Assembly (NCBI RefSeq): GCF_963678635.1
Contig: NC_087063.1
Location: 53,771,074 to 53,835,073, forward strand
Direction of reading: 5' to 3'
DNA from: Symsagittifera roscoffensis
Taxonomy: Eukaryota > Xenacoelomorpha > Acoela > Convolutidae
Length of the DNA: 64,000 bases
Below the pieces are notes generated by a model. The model was not told where the DNA came from. It was given only the letters and a program-made list of their open reading frames with translations, and did no database searches. Of this stretch, positions 35,623-45,900 are shown piece after piece. Both the position numbers and the translations under genes were made by a program. Position 1 is the stretch's first letter. Each line of letters opens with the position of its first letter.

Positions 35623-38263
35623 ATACAGTGAGTGAGACATACTGACCACTTGTCGTGTTGTGGATGACCTGGGAGAGACTGTAGTTATTCGAATTATCTG
35701 CTAACTTGATTTTTATGCCAGTGACTGAACCTTCGCATCTGAACCGCGCCCCTACAGCCACTATTTTCTTACTTTTTCCCTTTCCCGAAGTAGCTGAACT
35801 TACTTCCGAACAACTTCCGTTCACCCTTTTTTGAGCACCTTCATGTGTGTTTTCCCAGTTACCCTTCATTGAGAACTTCGCTTTGAGAACACCAGCTCCT
35901 TTGGACGGAACAGAGTCCGGACTTAGAGCGCCTAATTGCCATATGGCCTGTTTATGCGGACTGTCCCACAAAGCATTAGGATCCGTGGTGACCTGGTCCA
36001 CCTCTCTTCCATCCGTAACTCTGGCCAGAATCGCTGTTTCCAGTAACGGTGGTTGGTTAGTTCCCGGGAACGCTCCTTCGTTGTACATATACTCAATTTT
36101 AACATTTATACTATCGTCTCCAGATTTGCAGTAACTCATTATCTGCAAAGGAGCTAAATGCATGCTTTCTTCAACGCATTCTGTATTTTTGTCAACCTTG
36201 ATTTGATACTGAATCAACGTAATAGGGTATGCGTTCATCTGGGGTTTTGTTTCGATATAAGCCAGTAAATTACTAGGCTCAATTTCGTAAACTACCGGGT
36301 CATCGACTGCCTCTTTCTCTCTGACTTGCACTAGAGGTTCCAGACAGTTGATGCTGATTGAATCTTGAAATGCGATGAGATCCGGTACTTCGAAGCAGAT
36401 CTTACCCAATTTCAGTGAAGCCACCTTTTGCACGTGATCTTTCGGGAACAATAAATTGAGTGATCCCAGGATCTGAACTGTAGATGACGCGATGTCTTCC
36501 GATTTAATAACGGCGCTGATTTTTTCGTGGAATGAGAAAGATAGAGGCAGCTCAAACCCAGTTTGGACCACAGACATGGTACCAGGATTGAAGGTAGCAC
36601 TGGTTGCGCTGGAACAGCTTCCGTTTCTAGAAGCTGGCCTTCCTCTTTGAGCTGATTCCGGTGCGAAGGGATCCAGGCCAAACTCTACATGATCTACGCT
36701 TGAAGTCTTCGACATGAAGGAGGCTCTCTCAAAAGGACCCGATTGACTCGTTACACTCGTGCGTCGAGGAGGCAACTTTGGTGGCAAAACTGGAGGCGTT
36801 CTGTTCTCAGAAACGACCGGTTCAATTCCTGTTTTGGTGAAAGTTGAATGTCCATTTGGGGCACCCGGTGGCCTCGGAGGAGGTACTGGAACCGATGGAA
36901 GGGGTCTCCCTATAGTAACAGAGGACTGGGGTCTACGCGCTGGCAAGACTGGTGGAGGAACTGTTACTTTAAAATCGCTTTGATTTGGGCCAGTATTAGA
37001 ACTAGGACTTGCTATAGTTTGAGATCTAAAGGTTTTATTGAAATCAGAATCAAACGATGGCCTCAAAGTATCTGATGATGATTCTGAAGACTGCGTCGAA
37101 TTTAAAGCTTGCGACACTTGATTAGCAGGAGTGGGCTGCAATAGCTCGTTAGTTCTCGGAGGAGGTTTCATTGGAGGTGGCAAGGAATCGTTATCCGACA
37201 CGGCAGAACAGTCCGAGTGCAAACTTCGCTGCGAGACACTATGCTTCATGATTCCTAGCATATCTGATACATCAATGGTATTACGTTTTGCATCCACATG
37301 GTGGTGACCTCGTCCGCGAATTATAGGACGATCTGGGATCACTAAATTCAGTGCTGTCTCTTTAAGTTTGGCTGTTGTATCCCCATTATTGACAGCCTCT
37401 GCTTGGTCAATAGGTTTGATTACAAAATGAATTTCTGGTTTCGTATCTGCTGCGTCTTTATTTTCACCGACAGCTTCACTCTCGTCTGAAGAAGAGTAGA
37501 AGCTATCCATGTCGTCATTCGTGACCACTGGTCTAACCGAGAACCCATCCTCGTCTACTTCTCTGTCACCCTGCGATTGTGGGGAAGAAGAGTCCGTCTC
37601 AGTTTTTGGCTCTCCCTGTTTCCGTTTAGACTTTAAAGTAGATTTTTTGGACTTGAACCATTTCGATCTATTGCTACTCGGCGTGATTTCTGACGGCGGT
37701 TTCAGAGGTTCAATTTTAGGCGGGGGCAGTTTTGGTGCCGGGACGGGTACCATTATATCAGCTACTTTCGTTTTATTGGTAGGCGTGATCGAATTATTGG
37801 ATCCAAGTGATGGATCTAATTTCTTCAAATTAACCGGTCCATTGACAGCTAACGGTAAACTAGGAACAGAATCTGTTTTCTTAGCAGGCATGGGCGACGA
37901 CTTGCTTTTCGTTACATGATTCACTGTCGATATGATCTGATTTCGGATGCGCTCCAAGTCCTGCACAGCTGCTTCGTAAAACTTCTTTAAAGAAGCCATA
38001 GTTTTGATCAAAGCCTCACCTCCTGTTACTGAATCCTGGGCGTAATCAGCGAGAGAGTTAGCGAGATTATAATGCAGTTTCGCCTCGTTGGTTAGGAATA
38101 TGACAAAGGAGTCGAAGTTCGGCTCTGTCTTTGGGATGTCCTGTATCAAGAGAGACAATCGCTCATTCATTTCCCGTTCGATGACCAGCCTTTGACCAAG
38201 CAGGAACTTCAGAATAGAAGTGCTACTCTCGCACAAAACGAGTTCAGAAGAGTCAACAGCCAT
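35621..38263 (-). CDS. FCHO/SGIP1-family endocytic adaptor
   Basis: 880 codons without an intron. The chosen start (MAVDSSELVL, context AGACAATGG) is preferred over an in-frame ATG 57 bases upstream. Residues about 14-118 are helical (LVIEREMNERLSLL, SLKKFYEAAVQDLERIRNQI) and recall only the first helices of an F-BAR domain, which is normally about 270 residues. Next comes the FCHO/SGIP1 hallmark: DEDGFSVRP (237-245), FYSSSDESE (255-263) and FVIKP (280-284). Proline-rich segments follow (PPPRPPGAP, PPVLPPKLPPRR). The last ~285 residues are a μ-homology domain (GFELPLSFSFHEK, YPITLIQYQIKV, NVKIEYMYNEGAF, NALWDSPHKQAIWQL). Members of the family bind membranes and cargo or adaptors and help start clathrin-coated pits. 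Family membership is solid; FCHO versus SGIP1 is not settled, and upstream exons are possible. Confidence 0.88.
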   Translation of the reverse strand: MAVDSSELVLCESSTSILKFLLGQRLVIEREMNERLSLLIQDIPKTEPNFDSFVIFLTNEAKLHYNLANSLADYAQDSVTGGEALIKTMASLKKFYEAAVQDLERIRNQIISTVNHVTKSKSSPMPAKKTDSVPSLPLAVNGPVNLKKLDPSLGSNNSITPTNKTKVADIMVPVPAPKLPPPKIEPLKPPSEITPSSNRSKWFKSKKSTLKSKRKQGEPKTETDSSSPQSQGDREVDEDGFSVRPVVTNDDMDSFYSSSDESEAVGENKDAADTKPEIHFVIKPIDQAEAVNNGDTTAKLKETALNLVIPDRPIIRGRGHHHVDAKRNTIDVSDMLGIMKHSVSQRSLHSDCSAVSDNDSLPPPMKPPPRTNELLQPTPANQVSQALNSTQSSESSSDTLRPSFDSDFNKTFRSQTIASPSSNTGPNQSDFKVTVPPPVLPARRPQSSVTIGRPLPSVPVPPPRPPGAPNGHSTFTKTGIEPVVSENRTPPVLPPKLPPRRTSVTSQSGPFERASFMSKTSSVDHVEFGLDPFAPESAQRGRPASRNGSCSSATSATFNPGTMSVVQTGFELPLSFSFHEKISAVIKSEDIASSTVQILGSLNLLFPKDHVQKVASLKLGKICFEVPDLIAFQDSISINCLEPLVQVREKEAVDDPVVYEIEPSNLLAYIETKPQMNAYPITLIQYQIKVDKNTECVEESMHLAPLQIMSYCKSGDDSINVKIEYMYNEGAFPGTNQPPLLETAILARVTDGREVDQVTTDPNALWDSPHKQAIWQLGALSPDSVPSKGAGVLKAKFSMKGNWENTHEGAQKRVNGSCSEVSSATSGKGKSKKIVAVGARFRCEGSVTGIKIKLADNSNNYSLSQVIHNTTSGQYVSLTV

Positions 38264-38894
38264 TGTCTGATCTTCTTTATCTCTCTCTCTCGAATATGCA
38301 AACAAGCTCGTCACAAACATGCAAATCTCACCTACATCTCATCTACTATACAATATATTCTGCACACTCAGAAGAACATCGTGTCATCAAATTGATAATC
38401 TGAAATTACTACCAAGTACAAACCGAGAACTATGAGTGACTCAACGAATCAATTTCATGATGCAACAACAACAAAGACAACGCTAATCTACCTAAAACGC
38501 AAATTCATTGACTTTAACTAGAAATAACTAAGGAAATACAGTCTAAATATTTTGAACAGAAAAACGTACAATAAACAAATCGTTGAATCAAACTAGAGTA
38601 GCTGGTAGCTGTGCAAGTGGCACATAATGTTCCGATCACAGTTAGTTAGAAAAAATTACTTGATAGAAATGAAAATTATTTCTTACGTAGTTTCTTTTCT
38701 TTCTAAAAGTAAGGCATTTTTTGTATTTGGTTTGGTGATCGGACAGAAAAGAACGCGTAAAACATAAGCACTGGATTTCCTTAATTAGTTACCGTTATCT
38801 TTCAAAAATGAATAAAAAACAGAAAAATCAAAAAATAGACATTTTGGGGCAGGGTAAAGCGAAGCGGTAAAATAATCTTCAATACCTAATTTTT
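38264..38894. other. 5' flank of the FCHO-like gene
   Basis: AT-rich, with GA-rich AGAGAGAGAGA just upstream of the start on the coding strand. I see no clear TATA box and no exon encoding the rest of an F-BAR domain up to the inverted repeat. Confidence 0.4.
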
Positions 38895-39761
38895 CTTTTC
38901 CCAACTCAAAGTAGCGTTATCGGTTATACTTTTGTTTGTGTATGAGAAGTGCAACTTCGCCTCTGTGTAAAAGGAATGCAAACTCCACTATCGAACAGCA
39001 AAACTGTGAAGGCCACGAAAAACGTGATAGAATTCTAACTTCGAAAATTGATGAAGTATCTGATTTTCCAGCGAAATTAAAGTTTTACCCATGGAAACAA
39101 TTTTCTCAAATTGGGTTAATTTTAACAATAAAGTGTCCATCATAAATGGTTTTACAAAATCATAGAGTTTTAAGGCCATCTGTTTTCTTTTTCTTCGAAA
39201 TGCAAAAATTGAAGGTTTTTCAAAAAAACAAGTCAGTTTTTTTTCCAGTTTCCTTCCGTTCATTATTCTTTCTCCAACTTTCAGTTGGCTATGGTTCATA
39301 ATGAAAGAAAACTGTTGTCAATTAAGGGCAGTGCTAGTGTTCTGATTGCTCTGTTAGGTCCTATCTCCACGCCAAGTCAAAGTAAACATCCTATATTTGA
39401 AAGCAGCCTATATATAATTTTTAATATGTAATTTTTCTTTTCCCAATTCAAACAACCGATTTTCATGTAACAACCGTTATATGAAAATCTCTTTTATTAG
39501 TTTATCTGTTAGCTCCATTTACTCGCTCTAAATTAGACTAAAAAGCACAAAAACTTCAAGCCTGTTTTACGATGAAAAAAGGAAGAAGCTGGCTAGCTTC
39601 TATGCAATTGGCGCAGAATGATCCGACCTCTGTCATATATAAGGTAAATTGCGCATATCAAGAGAAAACACTTTTACGAAAAGGCAAAGGCCGAAAAACA
39701 TATGTAGACAAATAATAGGCCGACAATTTTTTTTGAACGGAATATTTCCCGTTTGAAAAAA

Positions 39762-39833
39762 GGGCCCGGTCAGATTCGAACCCAGGACCTTCGGCGTACC
39801 AGGCAAACTGGTCAGCTCCAGGCTAAGTGGGCC
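39762..39833 (-). other. tRNA-like module (left arm)
   Basis: Same module as 34607-34678 with a few substitutions, including GGTCAGCTCC for GGTCACCTCC. B box GGGTTCGAATC intact. Confidence 0.6.
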
Positions 39834-40649
39834 GGGAACGATAAAAAATTGAAGAAGACCGGGAACGCTCAGAAGATACCACTAAAGCGGAGTCCAGAAG
39901 TACACTAAAGATGAGTCCTGCGGACAAAGTTGTTTACGGGGAAAAAAGTCTAGTACTCGATTTCGATACCTTTGCTTATTGCAGGGGTAATACAACAAAC
40001 GGATTCAACAAGTTTTGGACCGTATTTGTAGCTTTTAATTGTCTCGAAACGTCATTTGGAACCAAATGGTACTGTCAGAAAAAAAAACAATGCTGAAACC
40101 GCGCCGATTAGATATTAAGCCGAAACCTCGTAAGACGAACCTTCTAAAATATAACTTACAAGTGATTTCAAACGTCAGAATTTATTGAAGAGAGCACCAC
40201 AACCTTCACTAAATATTGCTTTATTGTTTGATGCAAGAGACGGCCTTTTTTTAGAGTAGTCAAGCTTTCGAGCTTTTTAAAAATGAGTTTAACTTTGACT
40301 TTTCCTGCGGTTTGAAATCACTTGTAAGTTATATTTTAGAAGGTTCGTCTTACGAGGTTTTGGCTTAATATCTAATCGGCGCGGTTTCAGCATTGTTTTT
40401 TTTTCTGACATCACCATTTGGTTCCAAATGACGTTTCGAGACAATTAAAAGCTACAAATACGGTCCAAAACTTGTTGAATCCGTTTGTTGTATTACCCCT
40501 GCAATAAGCAAAGGTATCGAAATCGAGTACTAGACTTTTTTCCCCGTAAGCAACTTTGTCCGCAGGACTCATCTTTAGTGTACTTCTGGAATCCGCTTTA
40601 GTGGTATCTTCTGAGCGTTCCCGGTCTTCTTCAATTTTTTATCGTTCCC

Positions 40650-40721
40650 GGCCCACTTAGCCTGGAGCTGACCAGTTTGCCTGGTACGCCAAAGGTCCTG
40701 GGTTCGAATCTGACCGGGCCC
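40650..40721 (+). other. tRNA-like module (right arm)
   Basis: Plus-strand copy: GGCCCACTTAGCCTGGAG, then GGGTTCGAATCTGACCGGG. Mirror image of 39762-39833. Confidence 0.6.
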
Positions 40722-41205
40722 TTTTTTCAAACGGGAAAAAAAATTGTCGGCCTATTGTTTGTCTACATATGTTTTTCGGCCTAGTTGCCTTTTCGTAAAA
40801 GTGTTTTTCCTTGATATGCGCAATTTACCTTATATATGACAGAGGTCGGAGCATTCTGTGCCAATTGCACAGAAGCTAGCCAGCTTTCTTTTTTGCGTAG
40901 AAGCTTGTTTTTTTGAAAAACCTTGAACTTTTGGATTTCGAAGAAAAAGAAAACAGATGGCCTTAAAACTCTATGCTTTTGTAAAACCAATTATGGTGGA
41001 CACTTTATTCTCAAAATTAACCCAATTATTCCGCTGGAAAATCAGATACTTCATCCATTTTCGAAATTAGAATTCTATCACGTTTTTCTTGGCCTTTACA
41101 GTTTTGCTGGTCGATAGTGGAGTTTGCATTCCTTTTACACAGAGGCGAAGTTAAACTTCTCATACACAAACAAAAGTATAACCGATAACGCTACTGGGAA
41201 AAACT

Positions 41206-42568
41206 GAATTGAGTAACACTTCGATTCAACAAAATTTCTTAAATGACGCACACCAATTATGAGTCTACATAATTACTAAATGACGCAAGTCAATTATGAA
41301 GCATTAGCAGTACCAGTCAATTTGAAAAAAAAAAATTACCAACTAGCATGCCCAGGTTCGAACCCTCTTATTTTGTTGCGGGTCTCCTTCCCTGCATCTA
41401 AGATACAGATCCATAATACCGTGAAGCTTAAGTGCTAATTGCAATATAATAGTCTGTGTTAATATCCTTAGCATTGGCTGTACTGAATAGCTGGTTATTG
41501 ATCAAAATGAAAACTTTCAAAATGAACACTAATATTTGCAACTTAGGTTGGAAAAAAAAGAGAGTTCAAACTATCACACAAGCTTTGCTTGTATGAACTA
41601 TGGAAATGCACTGAAATTAAAAAGAAATCACAAGTCCAACCGCGAAAGATCAAAACTGAGCGTGAACTTATTTCAAGACTTTGTCCTGACAAAAAACAGC
41701 AAAACCTATATACGAGTACTCACTACGTTCATTACTCTAAGTATTGAAAAAAAATATTTTATACTTTACTTTTTTTTTTATTTTTCCCTATCTTTAAGTT
41801 CGAGGGAAGCGCTGCAATAATGGGAAAAACTGAATGAGAGTAAAGGTTGAACAAACTCCACAGCAAAATTGTAAAGGTCACGAAAAACGTGATAGAAATT
41901 TTCACTTGACTTTTCTCAACAGAGAAAACTTTTTGAAATTTCATTCGAATCACAACTAAAATGGCTTCAGTGCGATATATCACACGAACTATTCTGATGA
42001 TTCTTTGTGCCTAATTTTGCGTGGGAAGCCCCAAATCCTCCACACTTTCGGTGGTCGGAATCATTATTATTATTCAGCAAAAAACACAGAAATCCTAGAA
42101 ATTAGAAGACTACCAGGTTATTGAGTAAGTATAACAGCTGAGCTAGAGTTCTCCGAACTTCTGAACTTGAACTGCTTGAAAAAATTCATGGAAAAATTTT
42201 CTACTCTTTTATATTACGTAATATGCCTTCCAATTAGCAAATGAATGTGAATTGGCTTAAAAAGTTAAACAAACTTGAGCTTTTTCAGCCAAAAAAAAAA
42301 CACGTGAAAATCATTTGTTTATTATTTCTCAGTAAAAAACATCTGAACGCCCTCTTAAGCAATTGAGTGAAAATAGCATATTTAACCCAACTTTATCTGA
42401 AGTTTCTTCTCGAAATCTTCCTTAAAACTAAAAATATCTTGAGCTGATGCTATACTTAATGCCCTGCATAACCTATAGAGTATCTTAAAATTGCAAAAAA
42501 AAAGAAGATTTATGAATGATATTATTGCTAACATTTTAAACAAAACATTATCGAAGTATTTAATGTTC
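41206..42568. repeat. Dispersed repeats, no gene
   Basis: 41210-41520 resembles 60470-60860 (ATGACGCACACCAATTATGAGTCTA, GCATTAGCAGTACCAGTCAATTT, CTTAGCATTGGCTGTACT), a further dispersed family with its own tRNA-like module (41350-41435). The rest is AT-rich without coding signal. Confidence 0.65.
41350..41435 (-). other. tRNA-like module, second family
   Basis: Minus-strand B box GGGTTCGAACCTGGGC. The A-box side is degenerate. A diverged copy is at 60679-60772. Confidence 0.4.
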
Positions 42569-42631
42569 TCAAGAAATTGACCCACTAGTTTCATCGGTGA
42601 CAGCTTGATCAGGAGTCAGCTTGAAAGGCAT
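42569..42631 (-). CDS. Possible alternative last exon of DP
   Basis: On the minus strand a good acceptor (TTTTGTGTCTGTTTCAG) precedes ATGCCTTTCAAGCTGACTCC, open for 20 codons to TGA (42569-42571). It is in phase with a possible donor GAATAC/GTGCAAAG inside the preceding exon. Without transcripts it is only a possibility. The simple reading is that the gene ends at 42786. Confidence 0.25.
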   Translation of the reverse strand: MPFKLTPDQAVTDETSGSIS

Positions 42632-42785
42632 CTGAAACAGACACAAAAAATTCCCATGCACGGTTGGTAAATTACACTCATCCTCCTTCTCTGCGAGGCG
42701 GGAACGTACACAGGGATAAAATTCTATAAAGGGAGGATGCTAACTTGTTCCGCAAAAAGGTCCAGCACCTCATATTGTATCTCAA

Positions 42786-42974
42786 TTAAATTAGGGTCAT
42801 ACTTTGCACGTATTCGTGTAGGCTCGAAGGAAGTAGAGACTGAATTGCAGAGAGATGGCTTGTAGTAGTGGTATTAGAAGTTGACGATGAAGCCACTCCC
42901 AGAAGAGGAGATGTTCCTCGTTCGAGAGGTGCACAAAAACCAAGTTTTTTCAGAATGTACACATCATCGTGCAC
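42786..42974 (-). CDS. TFDP: DP last coding exon
   Basis: Acceptor TTGTTTAG, then [20 protein letters not shown], a Ser/Thr-rich insert and [16 protein letters not shown]-stop. It aligns with the DP C-terminal IHDDIEVLKRMG region and a final PYV segment. It sits 19.6 kb from the preceding exon. The acidic tail of vertebrate DP1 is absent, unless the 42569-42631 exon is used. Confidence 0.85.
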   Translation of the reverse strand: MHDDVYILKKLGFCAPLERGTSPLLGVASSSTSNTTTTSHLSAIQSLLPSSLHEYVQSMTLI

Positions 42975-45900
42975 CTAAACAAAACAAGCTCAATTCAAAA
43001 TTTTCCCGTTTTATTCAGAGTTAGAAAGGCTAAAAAAGACTGAAACATTCAATTTTCGAACGTCACACGGCCAAAAAATGTCACAGTTCACTTCATTCAC
43101 AATGAAGAAGTTGCACTTCAAATCAGTAATGTCTATTTAAATGAATGTGATTTGAATTGCTGATCAAATAGCCAACAGACAGTTGGAAAAGAGTCACGAA
43201 CGCAAGGAACGAAAAAAAAAATGATTTGTTTTTTTTTTAAAAAAAAAACTTCAAAAATCGAAATACAAAGACAAAAGTATATGGCCTTAAAACCATTTGA
43301 ATTTCAAGAACAATTTATGACTGACGCTTCTTTGATAAATTAATCAAATTTGAGAAAACTGGATCAATGGTTAATTTTTTTTATTCCGCTGGGAAATCTG
43401 TAAATTAAATTCCAGTTTCGAAATTAGATATCGATCACGTTTTTGTGACCTTAACATTTTTGCTGTTCATAGTGCATTTTGCCTTTCCTTTAACAAAAGA
43501 AATGAACTGAACTCGAAAAGCAATCAAAAATCAATTTTGAGCGTGAAATTTTTCCTGAAAAAAATCACCGAGATCAGGGGCGGATCTAGAATTTTCTCTC
43601 GACGGGGATTCACATTTCGAAATTTTTGTCGACTTTTTTTTAGGTTGATTAAATCGATTATCCCAACTCTCCCACAGCACTAAAAAGACCCTGTTTTGAC
43701 ATCAAAATTTAAATTTTGAAACAGGCCAAAAAAGACATTTTTAGGCACTTTTTGATAAATATTGACCAAGCAACCGCTGTTTTTTTTTCGGAGCGCGCTC
43801 CCCCCTCTAACTTAGCATAAATTGGCGCTCAAGACGCCTTTAGAAAACTAAGGTCGGTAGGGAGTCGAATCCCTCCAAAATCCGCCCCTGAACAAGACCT
43901 ATAAGGGTACTCACGACGTTCATGACTCTAAAAGCTTTCATGTAAGCTTTTAAATTTTTGTATTTTATTACTATGTGTTTGAATTTTGTGATTTGCTTTA
44001 TCTCAAACTTCATGTTTTTCAGTGCTGATGATGGCTGTATAGCCGAAATTACTCCGAAATAAACAAGTTTCATTATCTTGTTTTTCACATTGATGAGAAA
44101 GAAAGTAGTTGCACTTTATCAATGTTGTTACCATGGGAACTTTTCACGAAGTTATTAACCGGGTACGGACACTGGATTTTTTGACTGAAGTAACAGAAGT
44201 CACTGCGAACAGTTAGAGCTGCTGTGTCTCGCAAGAGGTTTCTTGAGAACTGCCTGAGGAACGACGTGCTACCGAGCTTTCTTAAATTTAGAGTACCGGA
44301 GAATGGCTGCTTTGAACGCACATTGGTACACAATTTCCAGCTGAGGCTTCTGAGAAGAGAACTGACCGAGACCATCAAGCAGCTGTCTCCGAAAGAAGAC
44401 AACCTAAAAGTCACGCGCGCTGCTTTTTCGTCACGATTGATTGAGACCCTCAGAGAGTCCGCGTGTTTCTACACAAGACAGTTATTGTGGAGAATCAATA
44501 GTGAAGTCGGAGGCAGACATTCGGAGAAACTCGAAATGCTATCGAAAAAAAAACAGGGAAAACCACTCCGTGCGGTTGGGAAAACTGTCTAAAGGGTTGG
44601 AAAGTTGGACCCGCCGAGTTATGTTGATGATATGTTGTCACTGGTACCGAAGCATCCGATCAACGACAAGTTCAACCAAACCCATTTTCTGGCCGACTTC
44701 GATACTTTCCTGAGAAAAACCAAATCATCAGGTGCTACTCCTGAACAATTGAACGACCTGAACAGTAAAGTAGTGAGATATGTGAAGAGCGCCAAGAAGC
44801 AACGTCCTGATCGGCTATCTCGGGGGTCAATGAATTTCTCAAGTCGAAAAAAGTGAAAGCAGTTCCTTTTGATAAAGGTTCGGGATAATGCCTGATGAGT
44901 GAGTTTGATTACAACAATCGATTCTTGGATACCCTCAATGGACGGCAATTTGAGAAGATGAAAGTGCCGGAGTGAGGGAAGCCCCTCGTCGTGAAGATAG
45001 AAGATCAGTTCAACAAGGAGCTATTGTCGTTGCTGAAGGCGAACCGTGTGTCGCAAGCCTTCTATGACGACGTACACTCCACGGGAGCTACTTCGCCTCG
45101 TCTGTACGGTTTAGCCAAGGTTCATAAGCCAGATACGCCAATGAGACCAGTGCTGTCTCTGCTGGGCAGCTGTTACGCCACTTTGAACGCCAAACTGTCC
45201 ACGTATGTTTCAGACGTTGCAGGGTCCAATATTGAAACATCGACCGCGGAGATGAAGAAGCTCCTGTGCAAAGTCTAGCTTGAAGAAGATGAGGTCGTTT
45301 TTTCTATGGATGTTGAAAGTCTTTACACGAATGTACCCGTCTTGGAAGCAATTAACATTGCTGCTGACAAAGTGTACGTTCTAGAAGAAAAACCATCTAA
45401 GGACAAGTCTATTTTCATGCAGCTAATAAGACTAGCGGTCACTGACATCAAGTTTTTAGCTTGCGGAGAGTGTTTGTCTAGAAAGACGGAGTGGCGATGG
45501 GTTCCAGCCTTGCGGTAATTTTAGCAGACCTGTGGTTAAAGGAGTACGAACCACAGCTGGCAGGAAAACCCAACGAAGTCACGCACACTGTAGCCGCTCC
45601 GCCAGGACATTATGATTGTGGCAAATGCAAGCTGAAGGTCACATGGCGGGTCTCCTCAATTCGCTGTGCATCCTGTTCGGCTTGGTTTCACGAGAAGTGC
45701 CCTCCTCTCTCGGTCAAAGCAGTCAACGAGATAGCCAAGTCCAAGCGCCTATTGTTCTGTGGTTGTAGATAGTCGGTTAACACCCCTCTTTCTTGCATAC
45801 CAGAGGCCAAAGTGTTCGGAAGATATGTAGATGATATCATCCGTACTGCTCGCGCTCAGAAAGTTGAGGATATTCTGAAACAAGCCAAAACTCTTCACCC

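Larger units (their letters stand above)
38895..41205. repeat. Large inverted repeat
   Basis: Left arm 38895-40173 and right arm 40310-41205 are reverse complements, with a centre of about 136 bp. For example GAAGTGCAACTTCGCCTCTG near 38945 mirrors the sequence near 41150, and the tRNA-like modules at 39762 and 40650 face each other. The left arm carries about 335 bp (39233-39567) that the right arm lacks. The right arm extends into the centre with the end of the dispersed repeat also seen at 34985-35115, so this is two copies of one element inserted head-to-head. Confidence 0.85.

Noticed and set aside
44025-44048. Fully active hammerhead ribozyme
   Set aside because: Stem I does not pair convincingly and the second copy has a changed core; kept only as a hammerhead-like motif.
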